DNA from: Methanolobus psychrophilus R15
GTDB taxonomy: Archaea > Halobacteriota > Methanosarcinia > Methanosarcinales > Methanosarcinaceae
Length of the DNA stretch: 64,000 nucleotides
Reading direction: 5' to 3'
Assembly (NCBI GenBank): GCA_000306725.1
Contig: CP003083.1
Location: 1,736,001-1,800,000, forward strand
Part shown: positions 27,261 through 36,817 of the stretch, piece after piece
How the letters are laid out: each line of letters opens with the position of its first letter
Position numbering within the stretch: the first letter of the stretch is position 1
Notes under the pieces: model-generated
What the model saw: only the letters and a program-made list of their open reading frames with translations
Databases searched by the model: none
Told to the model about the DNA's origin: nothing
Position numbers and translations under genes: made by a program

Positions 27261-28643
27261 ATGCAAAAGACCGATCTACTGGACAAATTGCAGGAGATTG
27301 TGGGGAAAGAAAGGGTTTCCGCATCTGCTGCCGAACTTTATTGTTACTCCTTCGATGCTTCCCAGGTAAGGGGAATGCCTGAATTCGTAATCAGGCCAAC
27401 TACTACTGCACAGGTATCGGATGTAGTGAGGCTCGCCTGGGAAAAAGGGATATCGGTCACTGCACGTGGCGCTGGCACGGGTCTTGCGGGCGGCTCTGTT
27501 CCGGTGGAAGGTGGCATTGTACTTGACATGTCTTCAATGAATAAGCTACTTGAAATGGATTTTGACAATCTTCAGGTGATCGTGGAGCCTGGCATAGTCC
27601 AGGAGAAACTGAACCTGGCCCTTGAGCCATATGGCTTCTTCTTCCCTCCTGATCCGGGCAGTTCTGCAATGTGCACCCTTGGCGGGCTTATAGCGAACAA
27701 CGGAAGCGGCATGCGCTCTGTCAAGTATGGTACGACCCGCAACTACGTGCTTGGGCTTGAAGTGGTGCTGGCGGATGGCACTGTTATCAACACCGGTTCA
27801 AAGACAATAAAATCAGTCGCAGGCTATTCCCTGACCGATCTTTTCGTCGGCTCTGAGGGAACACTTGGCATTATCACAAAGGCAATACTCAAGGTACGTG
27901 CCCTGCCAAAAGAGCGTTCAGTGCTGCTTGCTTCCTTTGAGAACCCCGAGCTTGCGGGCAAGGCTGTGGTAAAGGTGCTGTCCTCAGGAATAGTACCTTC
28001 TGCATGTGAGATCCTTGACAGTAATATAATAGATGCAATTAACACCTATGACCCGAAGGTAGGGCTCCCCCGGGCAGGAGCTATCCTGATGTTTGAGATG
28101 GACGGGACAGAGAGCGCAGTGCGTGAAGGCATTGCCATGATAGAGGATGCCTGCAGTTCACTGGCTACAGGCATCAGGGCCGCGACCAACAAAAAGGAAA
28201 GGGAAGAGATATGGGCGGCAAGAAGGCTTGTCGGTGCGGCGGTATCAAGGCTGGATCCCATGCGTACCCGTGTATATCTGGGTGAGGACATCGGCGTTCC
28301 TATAAAGGAGATTCCCAGGATGCTTCACAAGGTCCGGGAGATATCCGAAGAGTTTGATCTTCCCATCATGACCTACGGGCATATCGGTGACGGAAACCTG
28401 CACACAGGAATGTGCATTGACATGCTTGACGATAAGGACTGGGACAAGCTGAACAAAGCGGCCGATAAGATACACCGCACCGCCATTTCCATAGGAGGCA
28501 CCGTAACAGCAGAACATGGTGTTGGCGGTGCAAGGGCTGAATACCTCGAACTGGAACTTGGCAAAGCCCTTGATGTGATGATACTTATCAAGAAAGCCCT
28601 TGATCCCAAGGGGATACTCAATCCCGGCAAGATGGGGGTCTGA
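27261..28643 (+). CDS. FAD-linked oxidoreductase, glycolate/D-lactate dehydrogenase GlcD type
   Basis: 460 residues. A PCMH-type FAD-binding domain includes RGAGTGLAGGSVP (about residue 66) and IANNGSGMRSVKYG; the C-terminal oxidase domain has YGHIGDGNLH (about 378) and TVTAEHGVGG (about 420). These enzymes oxidise 2-hydroxy acids. The ATG at 27261 matches the family start; a longer frame reaches 26937 but overlaps arcS. A TATA-like TAAGTTTAAATC about 30 nt upstream suggests a leaderless mRNA. The partner iron-sulfur gene follows by 2 nt. Confidence 0.87.
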   Translation: MQKTDLLDKLQEIVGKERVSASAAELYCYSFDASQVRGMPEFVIRPTTTAQVSDVVRLAWEKGISVTARGAGTGLAGGSVPVEGGIVLDMSSMNKLLEMDFDNLQVIVEPGIVQEKLNLALEPYGFFFPPDPGSSAMCTLGGLIANNGSGMRSVKYGTTRNYVLGLEVVLADGTVINTGSKTIKSVAGYSLTDLFVGSEGTLGIITKAILKVRALPKERSVLLASFENPELAGKAVVKVLSSGIVPSACEILDSNIIDAINTYDPKVGLPRAGAILMFEMDGTESAVREGIAMIEDACSSLATGIRAATNKKEREEIWAARRLVGAAVSRLDPMRTRVYLGEDIGVPIKEIPRMLHKVREISEEFDLPIMTYGHIGDGNLHTGMCIDMLDDKDWDKLNKAADKIHRTAISIGGTVTAEHGVGGARAEYLELELGKALDVMILIKKALDPKGILNPGKMGV

Positions 28644-28645
28644 AA

Positions 28646-29704
28646 ATGACAGAATCTGATATGCGTTCTATACTGAAGTGTGTCCGTTGCGGAACCTGCC
28701 GCTCCGTATGTCCCATATTTGATGTGGTCGGCTGGGAGTCATCAAGCTCCCGAGGGCGCATGCTTATCGCCCATGGCGTCTCCCAGGGCCTGGAAGTGGA
28801 TGAGGGTGTGCTCAACAGCCTTAACATGTGTACCACCTGTGGCATATGCGAGCAGTTGTGCCCGTCAGGTGCAGCCCCTCCTAAAGTAGTAGAACACACA
28901 AGGCACCAGCTGGTATTGCAGGGCAAGATGACCCAGGCCCAGAGAGATATCGAATCCAGGGCCAATGAACTTGGCAATACTCTTGGTGAGACCGGGGAGC
29001 GTATGGCATGGCTTGGTGAGTCGCGGGCCGATGTGAAGGATGAGGCCGACTATGTTTATTTTGCAGGCTGCCTGGGCTCCTACAGGTACCCGGAACTTGC
29101 CAAACGCACATTCGATATTCTCAAGAAATTCGGTGTGACAGTCCTCAAGGATGAAGTATGCTGTGGTTCTCCTCTCCTGAGGACCGGCTCTGACCCTCTG
29201 GAGCTTATCTCAAAGAACCTGGAGCAGATTAAGGCAACAGGCGCTCACACCATAATCACAGGATGTGCCGGCTGCTATACGACTTTGAGGAACGATTATC
29301 CGGATAACCTGAAAGTTGTCCACGTTTCCGAATTCCTTGCAGAGCGCCTGGCTGAGATGGATCTGAAAAAGCTCGACCTGAAGGTATCCTATCACGACCC
29401 CTGCCATCTGGGAAGATGCAACGGCGTATTCGATGCACCAAGGGATATCATAACCAGTATCTGCGACCTTAAGGAAATGAAGAACATCCGTGAGAAGTCC
29501 AGATGCTGCGGCGCAGGCGGCGGCGTGCTAAAAGGCTATCCCGAGCTGTCCCAGGAGCTATCAAAGAAACGCGCGGAGGATATCCCTGAGGGAGTCGACT
29601 ATCTTGTCACTTCATGCCCTCTGTGCAGGACAAATCTCAAGCGCGGCGGCCCGCAGGTAGAAGTGCTGGATATAATCGACCTGCTGGAAATGGCAATGAA
29701 GTAA
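28646..29704 (+). CDS. Iron-sulfur subunit, GlcF/HdrD-like (two 4Fe-4S plus CCG domains)
   Basis: 352 residues. Two 4Fe-4S motifs near the N-terminus (CVRCGTCRSVCP at 12, CTTCGICEQLCP at about 63) are followed by two cysteine-rich CCG-type domains (CCGSPLLRTGS at about 173 and CCGAGGG at about 289), as in GlcF, LutA and heterodisulfide reductase HdrD. It probably passes electrons from the GlcD-like subunit to a membrane or soluble carrier. Translationally linked to its partner (2-nt gap). A T-rich stretch follows the stop. Confidence 0.87.
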   Translation: MTESDMRSILKCVRCGTCRSVCPIFDVVGWESSSSRGRMLIAHGVSQGLEVDEGVLNSLNMCTTCGICEQLCPSGAAPPKVVEHTRHQLVLQGKMTQAQRDIESRANELGNTLGETGERMAWLGESRADVKDEADYVYFAGCLGSYRYPELAKRTFDILKKFGVTVLKDEVCCGSPLLRTGSDPLELISKNLEQIKATGAHTIITGCAGCYTTLRNDYPDNLKVVHVSEFLAERLAEMDLKKLDLKVSYHDPCHLGRCNGVFDAPRDIITSICDLKEMKNIREKSRCCGAGGGVLKGYPELSQELSKKRAEDIPEGVDYLVTSCPLCRTNLKRGGPQVEVLDIIDLLEMAMK

Positions 29705-29733
29705 TTGCCATCCTATTTTTCCTCTTTTTAATA

Positions 29734-29835
29734 TCAAGCTGGCCAGGTATCGTTCAGTACCATTTGCAGCAGTTCAAGTTTTACTCTTCCTGGCAGATAA
29801 GGAGGCTTTTTGGTCGACTCATAGTCATCGTTCAT
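29734..29835 (-). CDS. Small ORF of unknown status
   Basis: A 33-residue frame from an ATG at 29835 reads like soluble protein (MNDDYESTKKPPYLPGRV.., ending LQMVLNDTWPA). There is no clear ribosome-binding site. It may be a real small gene, a relic, or chance. I do not recognise it. Confidence 0.2.
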   Translation of the reverse strand: MNDDYESTKKPPYLPGRVKLELLQMVLNDTWPA

Positions 29836-29837
29836 AA

Positions 29838-29870
29838 TTGCAATAATAGCTTAGCTTGCAATAATAGCTT
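29838..29870. repeat. Short direct repeat
   Basis: TTGCAATAATAGCTT occurs twice, 18 nt apart (29838-29852 and 29856-29870). Two copies only; possibly a regulator site or slippage product. Confidence 0.5.
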
Positions 29871-30244
29871 GCAAAAACAGCCTTGAATGTGATCGATCAG
29901 GGATATGACACTAAGAAACAATTTATGTCAAACGTGGAGTTTAAAAAATAAGAACTCATTACTTATTGATTTTACAGTGTCAATGAATATATTCTTAAAC
30001 ATGAATAACCAATAACATGATTTGGGTATCTTATGTGCGAGTTGCTAATAACATTTAGCAAGGGCAGGTTCATCAAAAAACCATTCTTGAAAATGAATGT
30101 GACTGCTTTGATCATTTCATTTTAACGTAAAAAGGATGTTGGAACAAGCACAGCACTATAAGGAATTAACTACATATTATTGGCACTGGTGTACATGTTG
30201 TTTGTGCTCGTAGCAAGTATTGCAAAGACTCAGGACATGAAGGT

Positions 30245-33241
30245 GTGAACATTACTATTAAAAATAAGAAAGTTACAAGCAAAAAGAAAATGCCATCCTC
30301 AACAGAGGAACAGGCAGATACTACAGCAGAAATACCTGTCATTGCCCAGCCCGCTTCAAGTGAGAGTGTAGATCTTCCTCTCTTTGAGAAATTCCCCGTT
30401 GTAGGCATTGGTGCGTCGGCCGGTGGGCTTGGTGCTTTCGAAGAATTCTTTTTAGCGATTCCCGAAGATACCAAAATGGGCATGGCTTTTGTCCTGGTGC
30501 AGCATATGGCACCCGACTACAAAAGTATGCTTTCCGAGATCCTCAGTCGTTATACAACGATGCAGGTCTATGATGTCAAGGACGGGATGACGGTCAAGCC
30601 AGATTGTGTATATGTCATTCCACCCAACAAGGATATGATCATTACGGAGGGCATGCTGCATCTGGTGGAGCCTGCTGACGTGCGCGGCCAGCGTACTCCT
30701 ATCGATTTCTTCCTCCGCTCTCTGGCCTCGGACCAGCAGGAGCGATCCATTGGCATTTTACTCTCGGGCACCGGCAATGATGGCACACAGGGGGTGAGGG
30801 CTATCAAGGCTGAAGGCGGTATGGTAATAGCACAGGATCCTGAATCAAGTGAATACAACGGCATGCCGCTAAGTGCTATTGATACAGGTTTGGTGGATTA
30901 TATCCTGAAACCGGGTGAGATGCCAGTTCAACTCCGTGATTATGTATCCAATATATTTGGGGAAAAAGCCCATCCGGTATCAAATGACCAAAGAGCTATG
31001 AAGATAATCTTCAATCAGTTGCTCGCCCGGACAGGGCACGACTTTTCCCAATATAAGCAGAAAACAATAGATCGTCGTATAAGGCGCCGTATGGCTGTCA
31101 ATGACATCAAGCTTATAGAAGGGTATGCGAATTACCTGCAGCAAAAACCGGAGGAAATCAAGGCACTCTTCCATGACCTTCTGATCAATGTCACAAATTT
31201 TTTCCGCAATCCCAAGGTATTTGACTCTCTTGAGGAGCAAGTGATCCCACATCTCTTTGAGGGCAAGTCTGCGAATACAGCCATACGTATCTGGGTGGTA
31301 GGTTGCTCTACAGGTGAAGAGGCATACTCCGTCGCAATCTTGCTTAGCGAACACATGAGCGAATTGAAGCGTACTTTCAAAGTACAGGTATTTGCCACAG
31401 ATATTGACACCAGAACTATCGAACAGGCCCGTAAAGGCGTATATACTGCCAGTATCACCTCTGATATCACACCTGAAAGGCTGGAGCGTTTTTTTATTCA
31501 TGATCCAAAACTTAACACTTATACCATCCATAAAAATATCCGTGATATGATCATCTTTTCAGAACACGATGTGATCAAAGATCCGCCATTCTCCAAACTT
31601 GACCTGATAAGTTGTCGTAACCTGCTGATCTATATGGACAGGGAAATACAGAATAAGGTCATTCCTATGTTCCATTATGCTTTGAACACGGGAAGTTTTC
31701 TTCTGCTTGGCTCTTCAGAGAGCATTGGAGAGTTCTCGTACCTTTTTGACACACTGGACCGACAGTCGAAACTGTATCAAAGCAAGGTATTTAATGATCA
31801 ATACGACTATCCGGTAGCAAAACTTTTTCCGTCCCCCCGGGGAAGAAGTGTATCCAGGCTGCCTCCTGACAAACCTTCCGGTAAGCTTTCCGTTGATAAC
31901 AAGCTCCAACTGCGTGAACTGACTGAAAGGAAGTTGCTGCAACATTACGCCCCGGCAGGTGTGCTGATAAACGAACACGGCGCTATTCTGTATCTTCATG
32001 GGCGTACTGGCCTGTATCTCGAAGTCCCGCCAGGTGAACCGGGTTACAACATACTGAAGATGGCCCGCGATGGATTGCAGCAGGAATTGACCATGGCCCT
32101 GAGCAGGGTAGTTGTCAATAAAGAGCAGGTAGTCCGCTCAGGACTTCGGGTCAAGACCAATGGTGACTTTACCACTATTGATCTGACATTGCGACCTGTG
32201 GAAGAACTCTTTGACCAAAGACTGTTCCTGGTAACTTTTGATGAACCTTCAGAGCCCAGGCAGAGCCAAAAAGGGAAGGTTGCTGCTGAGATCCAGGACA
32301 TTGATGAAGAAAACGTTGCAGCCCTCAAAGAAGAACTGAGGACCATGGCGGAATATCTCAAAAATTCTAATGAACAGCTGGAGATATCCAACGAAGAGCT
32401 CACATCTTCCAATGAAGAGATGCAATCCATGAACGAGGAAATGCAATCTACAAATGAGGAACTGGAAACCTCCAGAGAAGAACTGCAATCTCTCAACGAG
32501 GAATTGTCCACTGTCAATGCTCAGCTGCAGTCCAAGGTAGCGGAACTGTCAGAATCCAGTGAAGATATGAGCCACATACTGGCTTCCACGGGTATGGGCA
32601 TAATTATTGTGGACAATCAATTACGTATCCAGAGTTTCACTCCTGAGATCACAAAGGTAATGCATCTGATCCCGACAGATGTGGGACGGCCTATTGAGCA
32701 TGTTGTTTTAAAAATGCAAAACTACAAACACCTGATATCGGACATAAAAACTGTGATGAGCACCCTTAATCCTATGGAAATTGAAGTCCGCATCCCTGGC
32801 GCCGAGTGGTACACTCTGATCATGCGACCCTATCGCACTTTAAAGAATACCATTGGAGGGGTAGTGATCACATTTCAAAAGCAAACAGAAAAATTGCGCC
32901 GCCTGGCTGCAGTTGTGAATGACTCGGGCGATGCTATAACACTACATGATATGGCGGGGCGCATCCTTGCATGGAACCCAACGGCTGAGAAGATATACGG
33001 TTGGAGCGAAGAAGAGGCACTGACCATGAACATCAGCAGCATGATAGTGGAACAACAAAAGGAAGAAGCTTTTGAAATAGTGAAGAGGCTTAGCAAGGCT
33101 GAGATCCTGAAACCTTATCTGACTAAAAGGATCACCAAAGATGGCCGGATCATAGATATATGGCTAACAGCTACCCCATTGGTTGATACTTCTGGTAACG
33201 TGTATTCAATTGCAACCACCGAGCGTATGGCCAGACAATAA
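30245..33241 (+). CDS. CheB-CheR-PAS fusion protein
   Basis: 998 residues. A CheB methylesterase domain (about 45-235) has the Ser in GIGASAGGLGAF, His in QHMAPDYKSM and Asp in SGTGNDGTQG. A CheR methyltransferase domain (about 255-520) has FFRNPKVF, the SAM-binding VVGCSTGEEAYS and SCRNLLIYM. A long coiled coil at about 695-770 is rich in SNEE/MNEE repeats, then two PAS domains (about 775-875 and 885-998). Such fusions normally end in a histidine kinase, but this one stops after the second PAS. The start is GTG at 30245; an ATG at 30290 is possible. No other che gene is in the window. Confidence 0.87.
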   Translation: MNITIKNKKVTSKKKMPSSTEEQADTTAEIPVIAQPASSESVDLPLFEKFPVVGIGASAGGLGAFEEFFLAIPEDTKMGMAFVLVQHMAPDYKSMLSEILSRYTTMQVYDVKDGMTVKPDCVYVIPPNKDMIITEGMLHLVEPADVRGQRTPIDFFLRSLASDQQERSIGILLSGTGNDGTQGVRAIKAEGGMVIAQDPESSEYNGMPLSAIDTGLVDYILKPGEMPVQLRDYVSNIFGEKAHPVSNDQRAMKIIFNQLLARTGHDFSQYKQKTIDRRIRRRMAVNDIKLIEGYANYLQQKPEEIKALFHDLLINVTNFFRNPKVFDSLEEQVIPHLFEGKSANTAIRIWVVGCSTGEEAYSVAILLSEHMSELKRTFKVQVFATDIDTRTIEQARKGVYTASITSDITPERLERFFIHDPKLNTYTIHKNIRDMIIFSEHDVIKDPPFSKLDLISCRNLLIYMDREIQNKVIPMFHYALNTGSFLLLGSSESIGEFSYLFDTLDRQSKLYQSKVFNDQYDYPVAKLFPSPRGRSVSRLPPDKPSGKLSVDNKLQLRELTERKLLQHYAPAGVLINEHGAILYLHGRTGLYLEVPPGEPGYNILKMARDGLQQELTMALSRVVVNKEQVVRSGLRVKTNGDFTTIDLTLRPVEELFDQRLFLVTFDEPSEPRQSQKGKVAAEIQDIDEENVAALKEELRTMAEYLKNSNEQLEISNEELTSSNEEMQSMNEEMQSTNEELETSREELQSLNEELSTVNAQLQSKVAELSESSEDMSHILASTGMGIIIVDNQLRIQSFTPEITKVMHLIPTDVGRPIEHVVLKMQNYKHLISDIKTVMSTLNPMEIEVRIPGAEWYTLIMRPYRTLKNTIGGVVITFQKQTEKLRRLAAVVNDSGDAITLHDMAGRILAWNPTAEKIYGWSEEEALTMNISSMIVEQQKEEAFEIVKRLSKAEILKPYLTKRITKDGRIIDIWLTATPLVDTSGNVYSIATTERMARQ

Positions 33242-33627
33242 GAAGGTGAAAGTAGGATCATTACTTAACATAAATGCTCAAATAAAAGCGGCGACTATAC
33301 AAATGGAAGGAATGATCTTCAATTCAGGGGGCCTATAGTATAGATCTAATCCCGGCTCTGCAGGAATGCACCCGGAAGGTCTATATCAATAGTTGCAACC
33401 ACAGGAACACTTCTATCTGCGGAAAGGCAGATCAATTGACAAATCCATGTGACTCTGATAATTGGCAAAATTGTAAGCCATTTGCAGAAAGCAGGATGAA
33501 TGGTTTTATCGAGTTGTACTTATCTCTCTTCACTCTCATGCACCTGATTTTGAGAGTTTTTCCACAACTCCAAAAAAGCAAATAGAAAAAGGTCTGAGAC
33601 AGAGTAATTGCTGTGTAATCCCATACT
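33242..33627. other. 386-nt gap between cheB-cheR fusion and IS1 element
   Basis: No gene, tRNA or clear relic was found on either strand. I looked for the missing kinase domain downstream of the PAS and saw no recognisable remnant. Confidence 0.4.
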
Positions 33628-34371
33628 TGGCATTGGTAAGTATATATAGTTATATATTATGATAGCCTACACATAAAGCGTGAATTGTCCCAAGTGCAAT
33701 AGCTTTAATAACAAAAAGAACGGTAAAATCAATGGACTCCAACGCTATCAATGCCATGAATGTAGATACAATTATACAGTAGAACTTAAGTCTACTGCCT
33801 CTCCTCCCTCCGTTAAAAGACAAGCTTTACAGCTATACCTTGAAGGATTGGGATTTCGTTCAATAGGACGTTTTTTAGGAGTAAGTCATGTTTCGGTTCA
33901 AAATTGGATAAAGACATTCGGACAGGAATTAGAGGATCTAAAAAGCGAAAACGAGATAGAGATCGTTGAATTAGACGAAATGCATACTTATATTGGAAAC
34001 AAAAAAAATATTGTTGGATCTGGATTGCTGTTGATAGAGCTGGGAAAAAATTCATCAACTGCTCTTTTGGTAGCAGGGGAACCAAAACAGGACAAAAGCT
34101 CTGGGAGAAACTAGAGAAGAAAGAGATAGGGAAAGTGATGACCGATAACTGGAAAGCATATGCAGAGTTTCTTCCAGATGAGGTTCATACACGATCAAAA
34201 GCAGAAACCTATACAGTGGAAGGATATAACAGCATATTCAGGCACTTTCTGGCAAGATTACGAAGAAAAACAAAATGTTATACTAAGAGTCTTGAAATGC
34301 TAAAATACTCTGTTCTTCTTTTGATGAAGTATAGAAATAATGAACTAACTATACTTAATTAACAATGCCAA
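33628..34371 (+). mobile_element. IS1-family insertion sequence
   Basis: About 744 bp with imperfect terminal inverted repeats. The left end reads TTGGCATTGGTAAG and the right end, reverse complemented, TTGGCATTGTTAA. The single transposase is split into two frames at an A8 run, as in IS1. Size fits IS1 (about 770 bp). No matching target duplication is visible in the flanks, so the insertion may be old or rearranged. Confidence 0.85.
33680..34362 (+). CDS. IS1-family transposase (InsA-InsB' fusion by -1 frameshift)
   Basis: The first frame (GTG at 33680 to a TAG at 34112) gives a CPKC...CHEC zinc finger, an IS1-type helix-turn-helix (GFRSIGRFLGVSHVSVQNW) and the first catalytic Asp in VELDEMH. 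The -1 frame continues from the A8 run at 34001-34008 with YCWIWIAVDRAGKKF, TDNWKAY (second Asp), VEGYNS (Glu) and the IS1 ending ARLRRKTKCYTKS, stopping at 34362. Slippage on A-AAA-AAA gives an uninterrupted protein of about 227 residues. Whether the shift is programmed or a mutation is not proved, but it sits exactly where IS1 elements use it. Confidence 0.85.
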
Positions 34372-34526
34372 AAGATCAATTCAATGAGTAAAACTTTACG
34401 GATATCTTAAAGTTAAGCGGGCCATTCTTTCTCCATGAATAAGTCCTGCTCATAGAATCAACTGGCCTGTTGTTCAATTTATGTTTACAATATGAGTCCA
34501 TAGTAGATAAACTTTCATGCCATGAT

Positions 34527-34676
34527 ATGAAGAAAGGGGAGACTTACATGTGCGAAACTTGCGGAATTGAGCTGCAGGTACTCAAGGAAGGTAAAGAATC
34601 CCTTAAACCCGGAGAAACAGATTCTGAACATCCAGGATTCGAATGCTGTGGCAAATCACTGACGTTAGAAAAGTAA
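34527..34676 (+). CDS. Desulforedoxin-like rubredoxin-type iron protein
   Basis: 49 residues. MKKGETYMCETCG, then GFECCGKSL, match the desulforedoxin pattern C-x2-C ... C-C, which holds one Fe in a rubredoxin-like site. Such domains occur alone or at the N-terminus of desulfoferrodoxin (superoxide reductase). No desulfoferrodoxin catalytic domain follows. The ATG at 34527 gives the full domain; an ATG at 34548 has the better site (GGGGAG) but would drop the first seven residues. A T-rich stretch at 34722-34737 may terminate it. Confidence 0.75.
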   Translation: MKKGETYMCETCGIELQVLKEGKESLKPGETDSEHPGFECCGKSLTLEK

Positions 34677-34811
34677 ATTGATTTCCTGCTGTTGAATATC
34701 GAGACTTTTGCAGGGTGAAAACGTTTTTATTTTTTCCCAAACGCAACCATGTCTTCTGTCCTCTCTGTGAACTCTTGTAGTTCAAATTAAGATACAGTTT
34801 TTCTACAGGGC

Positions 34812-35597
34812 CTAAATCTCAATTATAAGTGTGGACTGCTTCCTGTAATATTCGAATAGCTCTTTCCCCCACTCAACAGTTGCCGGATTGCAAATGATCA
34901 TCTTTTTCTGGTCATATTGATTTTTTTGGGTTAATAGTTTCAAGTTGATACACTCATCAGCCAAAATAAATGATACGAACTCTAAATTCTTAGGGTATAA
35001 GTAAAGTGAGATCAGTTTGGTATCAATAATCTCTTTGAAGTCATCATAATGATCCAGCTTGAACTTATCGTATACTTGCGGACTTATGACCATTGATACA
35101 TCTACATTGTTATCTATCATCTGCATATAAAACTCGTGAAATGAAGGATAGAGTATTGAGGTGACCTGGAACCAGTATTTTGACCTTATAGCTTTTTCAA
35201 TAAAATCAGTTTCCGGGTCAAATATATCACACATAGGACTTTCAATTATATTGCAAAGGCCAATTTCCGGTAATCTCTTTAAAAGATGTGCCGGAATAAA
35301 ATCTATGTTGTGGATTCCTAAATAGTCATAATTTCCACCATACATTTCAACAGCACGCAGGAAAGATGTCATTTCTGCACTGATCAATTTTCCAATTGTT
35401 GTCAGTTCATAAGTGTCTTTATGTTGATATATAAGATGGCCTTCTTTGAGCATTTTCATTTGTGGAAGTAAACCTGTCCTACTCGTGTTCAGTGACTTGA
35501 GGAGTGCTTCCATTTCCTTTGGCCCGTCCTGTAAGAACAAAAGTACGTTTTTCCTCTTCTCGGATGCAAGCAGCATTTCAACAATAGTCTTTTTCAT
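34812..35597 (-). CDS. Winged-helix regulator with FilR1/DUF1724 domain
   Basis: 261 residues. An N-terminal winged helix (about 1-75, with LNTSRTGLLPQMKMLKEGHL as the recognition region) is followed by a C-terminal DUF1724/FilR1-type domain (about 115-255). In Methanosarcina this family includes Msr regulators of methyltransferase genes, and in other methanogens FilR1. A GAGGAT site lies 8 nt before the ATG. It stands alone here with no methyltransferase gene adjacent, so its target is unknown. Confidence 0.8.
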   Translation of the reverse strand: MKKTIVEMLLASEKRKNVLLFLQDGPKEMEALLKSLNTSRTGLLPQMKMLKEGHLIYQHKDTYELTTIGKLISAEMTSFLRAVEMYGGNYDYLGIHNIDFIPAHLLKRLPEIGLCNIIESPMCDIFDPETDFIEKAIRSKYWFQVTSILYPSFHEFYMQMIDNNVDVSMVISPQVYDKFKLDHYDDFKEIIDTKLISLYLYPKNLEFVSFILADECINLKLLTQKNQYDQKKMIICNPATVEWGKELFEYYRKQSTLIIEI

Positions 35598-35875
35598 AAC
35601 GTTACATCCTCACAGGCTACCTTCTATACAGGTGCTTCTTATCTTACTTGCAGTAAGTTATGCCATGAAGTATATTAATGAATTGCAGGTCACAATCCTA
35701 TAAGGGTTTCTGATAGTATTACGCTGCACCAGGTACCTGTCCTATCAGTTTCAAATAACGATGGAATCGTTTTTCCTTTTTTATATTGAACTGATAGTTC
35801 CTGAGCAGCCGATGCCCGGCTCAATCGTTATCCCATCGTTCAAAACCGGGTGGGAAATGAGGGCTAGGTTCACAG

Positions 35876-36817
35876 TTAATCCCTTTTCAATGTCCTGACC
35901 AGAAGCAAAGCCGCAGCAGCGATCAATATTCCAAATCCCGGCAGCGATGCTACCGGCTCCGGGTCCTGCGCGGAAGTGTCATCTTCTGCCTCCACATTTT
36001 GCGGAGCATTCATTATCTGTTCTTCACTCTCCTCATTTCCCTGTCTATAAGATTCCATGAGATCATCATACCCTGAAAATTCAGCATTCTCCTCCACGGG
36101 ATCTTCATACCCGTTCATTTCCCGCAGCTCGGTATAATTGACATTGAGCCTGTTGGTGACAAGCGTGGTCGGGTACAGACCCCCGTCAATATCAGCTCCC
36201 AGAACATCGTAGACAATGGCAGAGCCGTCCTCTGACCAGTAGACCCCATACATCTCTGCGCGGTTCCAGTCCATAGGTGTATGCTTCGTATTTTCCTTAT
36301 AGAAAGGAAGAAGCTCCCTGTGGATGAGTTCATTTGAGTCCACCGACATGATATCAAGGGCATACTGAGCGTTCCTGCCGTCTCCCAAATGAACTAGCTT
36401 TGGTGCTGCATACATCCTGCTGTCAGGAGAAAAAGCAACAGCATAGCAGCCCATAGTGCTGACATCCTTTATTCTTATCTCCCTGGGCTTTTCCGTGCTA
36501 TTGAGGGCATAATCCTCGATGCCCATAGCAGAACTCACAGTAAACACCTTCATATATACGGAGCAATTGCCGTCGGGACTGACAGTAGTTCTTGGAGTGA
36601 GCTCGTCGTTCAGTTTAACCGATGAATGCTTCCCATCCTCGCTCTGTCTGGCCATCTCATGCATTGCAATGCTTTCAGGGTTTGTATATGAGATCGCATA
36701 GAACTCATCTTCCCCTATATTCTCATCTATACTGGTAACAGGGCTCCCCATCGCAGAAGCAACCTGCAGAATAATAAAAACTAAGCTGATTATCCCCACT
36801 ATCAAATTCAAATGCAT
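35876..36817 (-). CDS. Secreted surface protein with PGF-CTERM-like sorting tail
   Basis: About 313 residues. An N-terminal hydrophobic segment acts as signal peptide. The middle has beta-propeller-like phrases (VSPDGNCSVYMKV, FSPDSRMYAAP, WSEDGSAIVYDV), suggesting TolB/WD-type repeats. An acidic Glu/Asp/Gln-rich stretch (about 255-290) precedes LPGFGILIAAAALLLVRTLKRD-type ending: PGFG, a hydrophobic helix and basic tail, as in archaeosortase A substrates. The start is uncertain: GGAGGT touches the ATG at 36817 and is better spaced for a TTG at 36811; the frame also has a GTG at 36826. Confidence 0.72.
   Translation of the reverse strand: MHLNLIVGIISLVFIILQVASAMGSPVTSIDENIGEDEFYAISYTNPESIAMHEMARQSEDGKHSSVKLNDELTPRTTVSPDGNCSVYMKVFTVSSAMGIEDYALNSTEKPREIRIKDVSTMGCYAVAFSPDSRMYAAPKLVHLGDGRNAQYALDIMSVDSNELIHRELLPFYKENTKHTPMDWNRAEMYGVYWSEDGSAIVYDVLGADIDGGLYPTTLVTNRLNVNYTELREMNGYEDPVEENAEFSGYDDLMESYRQGNEESEEQIMNAPQNVEAEDDTSAQDPEPVASLPGFGILIAAAALLLVRTLKRD

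Larger units (their letters stand above)
29705..30244. other. 540-nt intergenic region before the CheB-CheR gene
   Basis: A T-rich stretch at 29713-29730 may end the glcF transcript. It also holds a 33-codon minus-strand ORF (29734-29835), a short direct repeat (29838-29870) and a 22-codon hydrophobic ORF overlapping the next gene. No established gene is seen. Confidence 0.35.

Noticed and set aside
33600-34400. Target-site duplication of the IS1 element
   Set aside because: I compared 8-9 nt on each side for several end choices and found no matching direct repeat.
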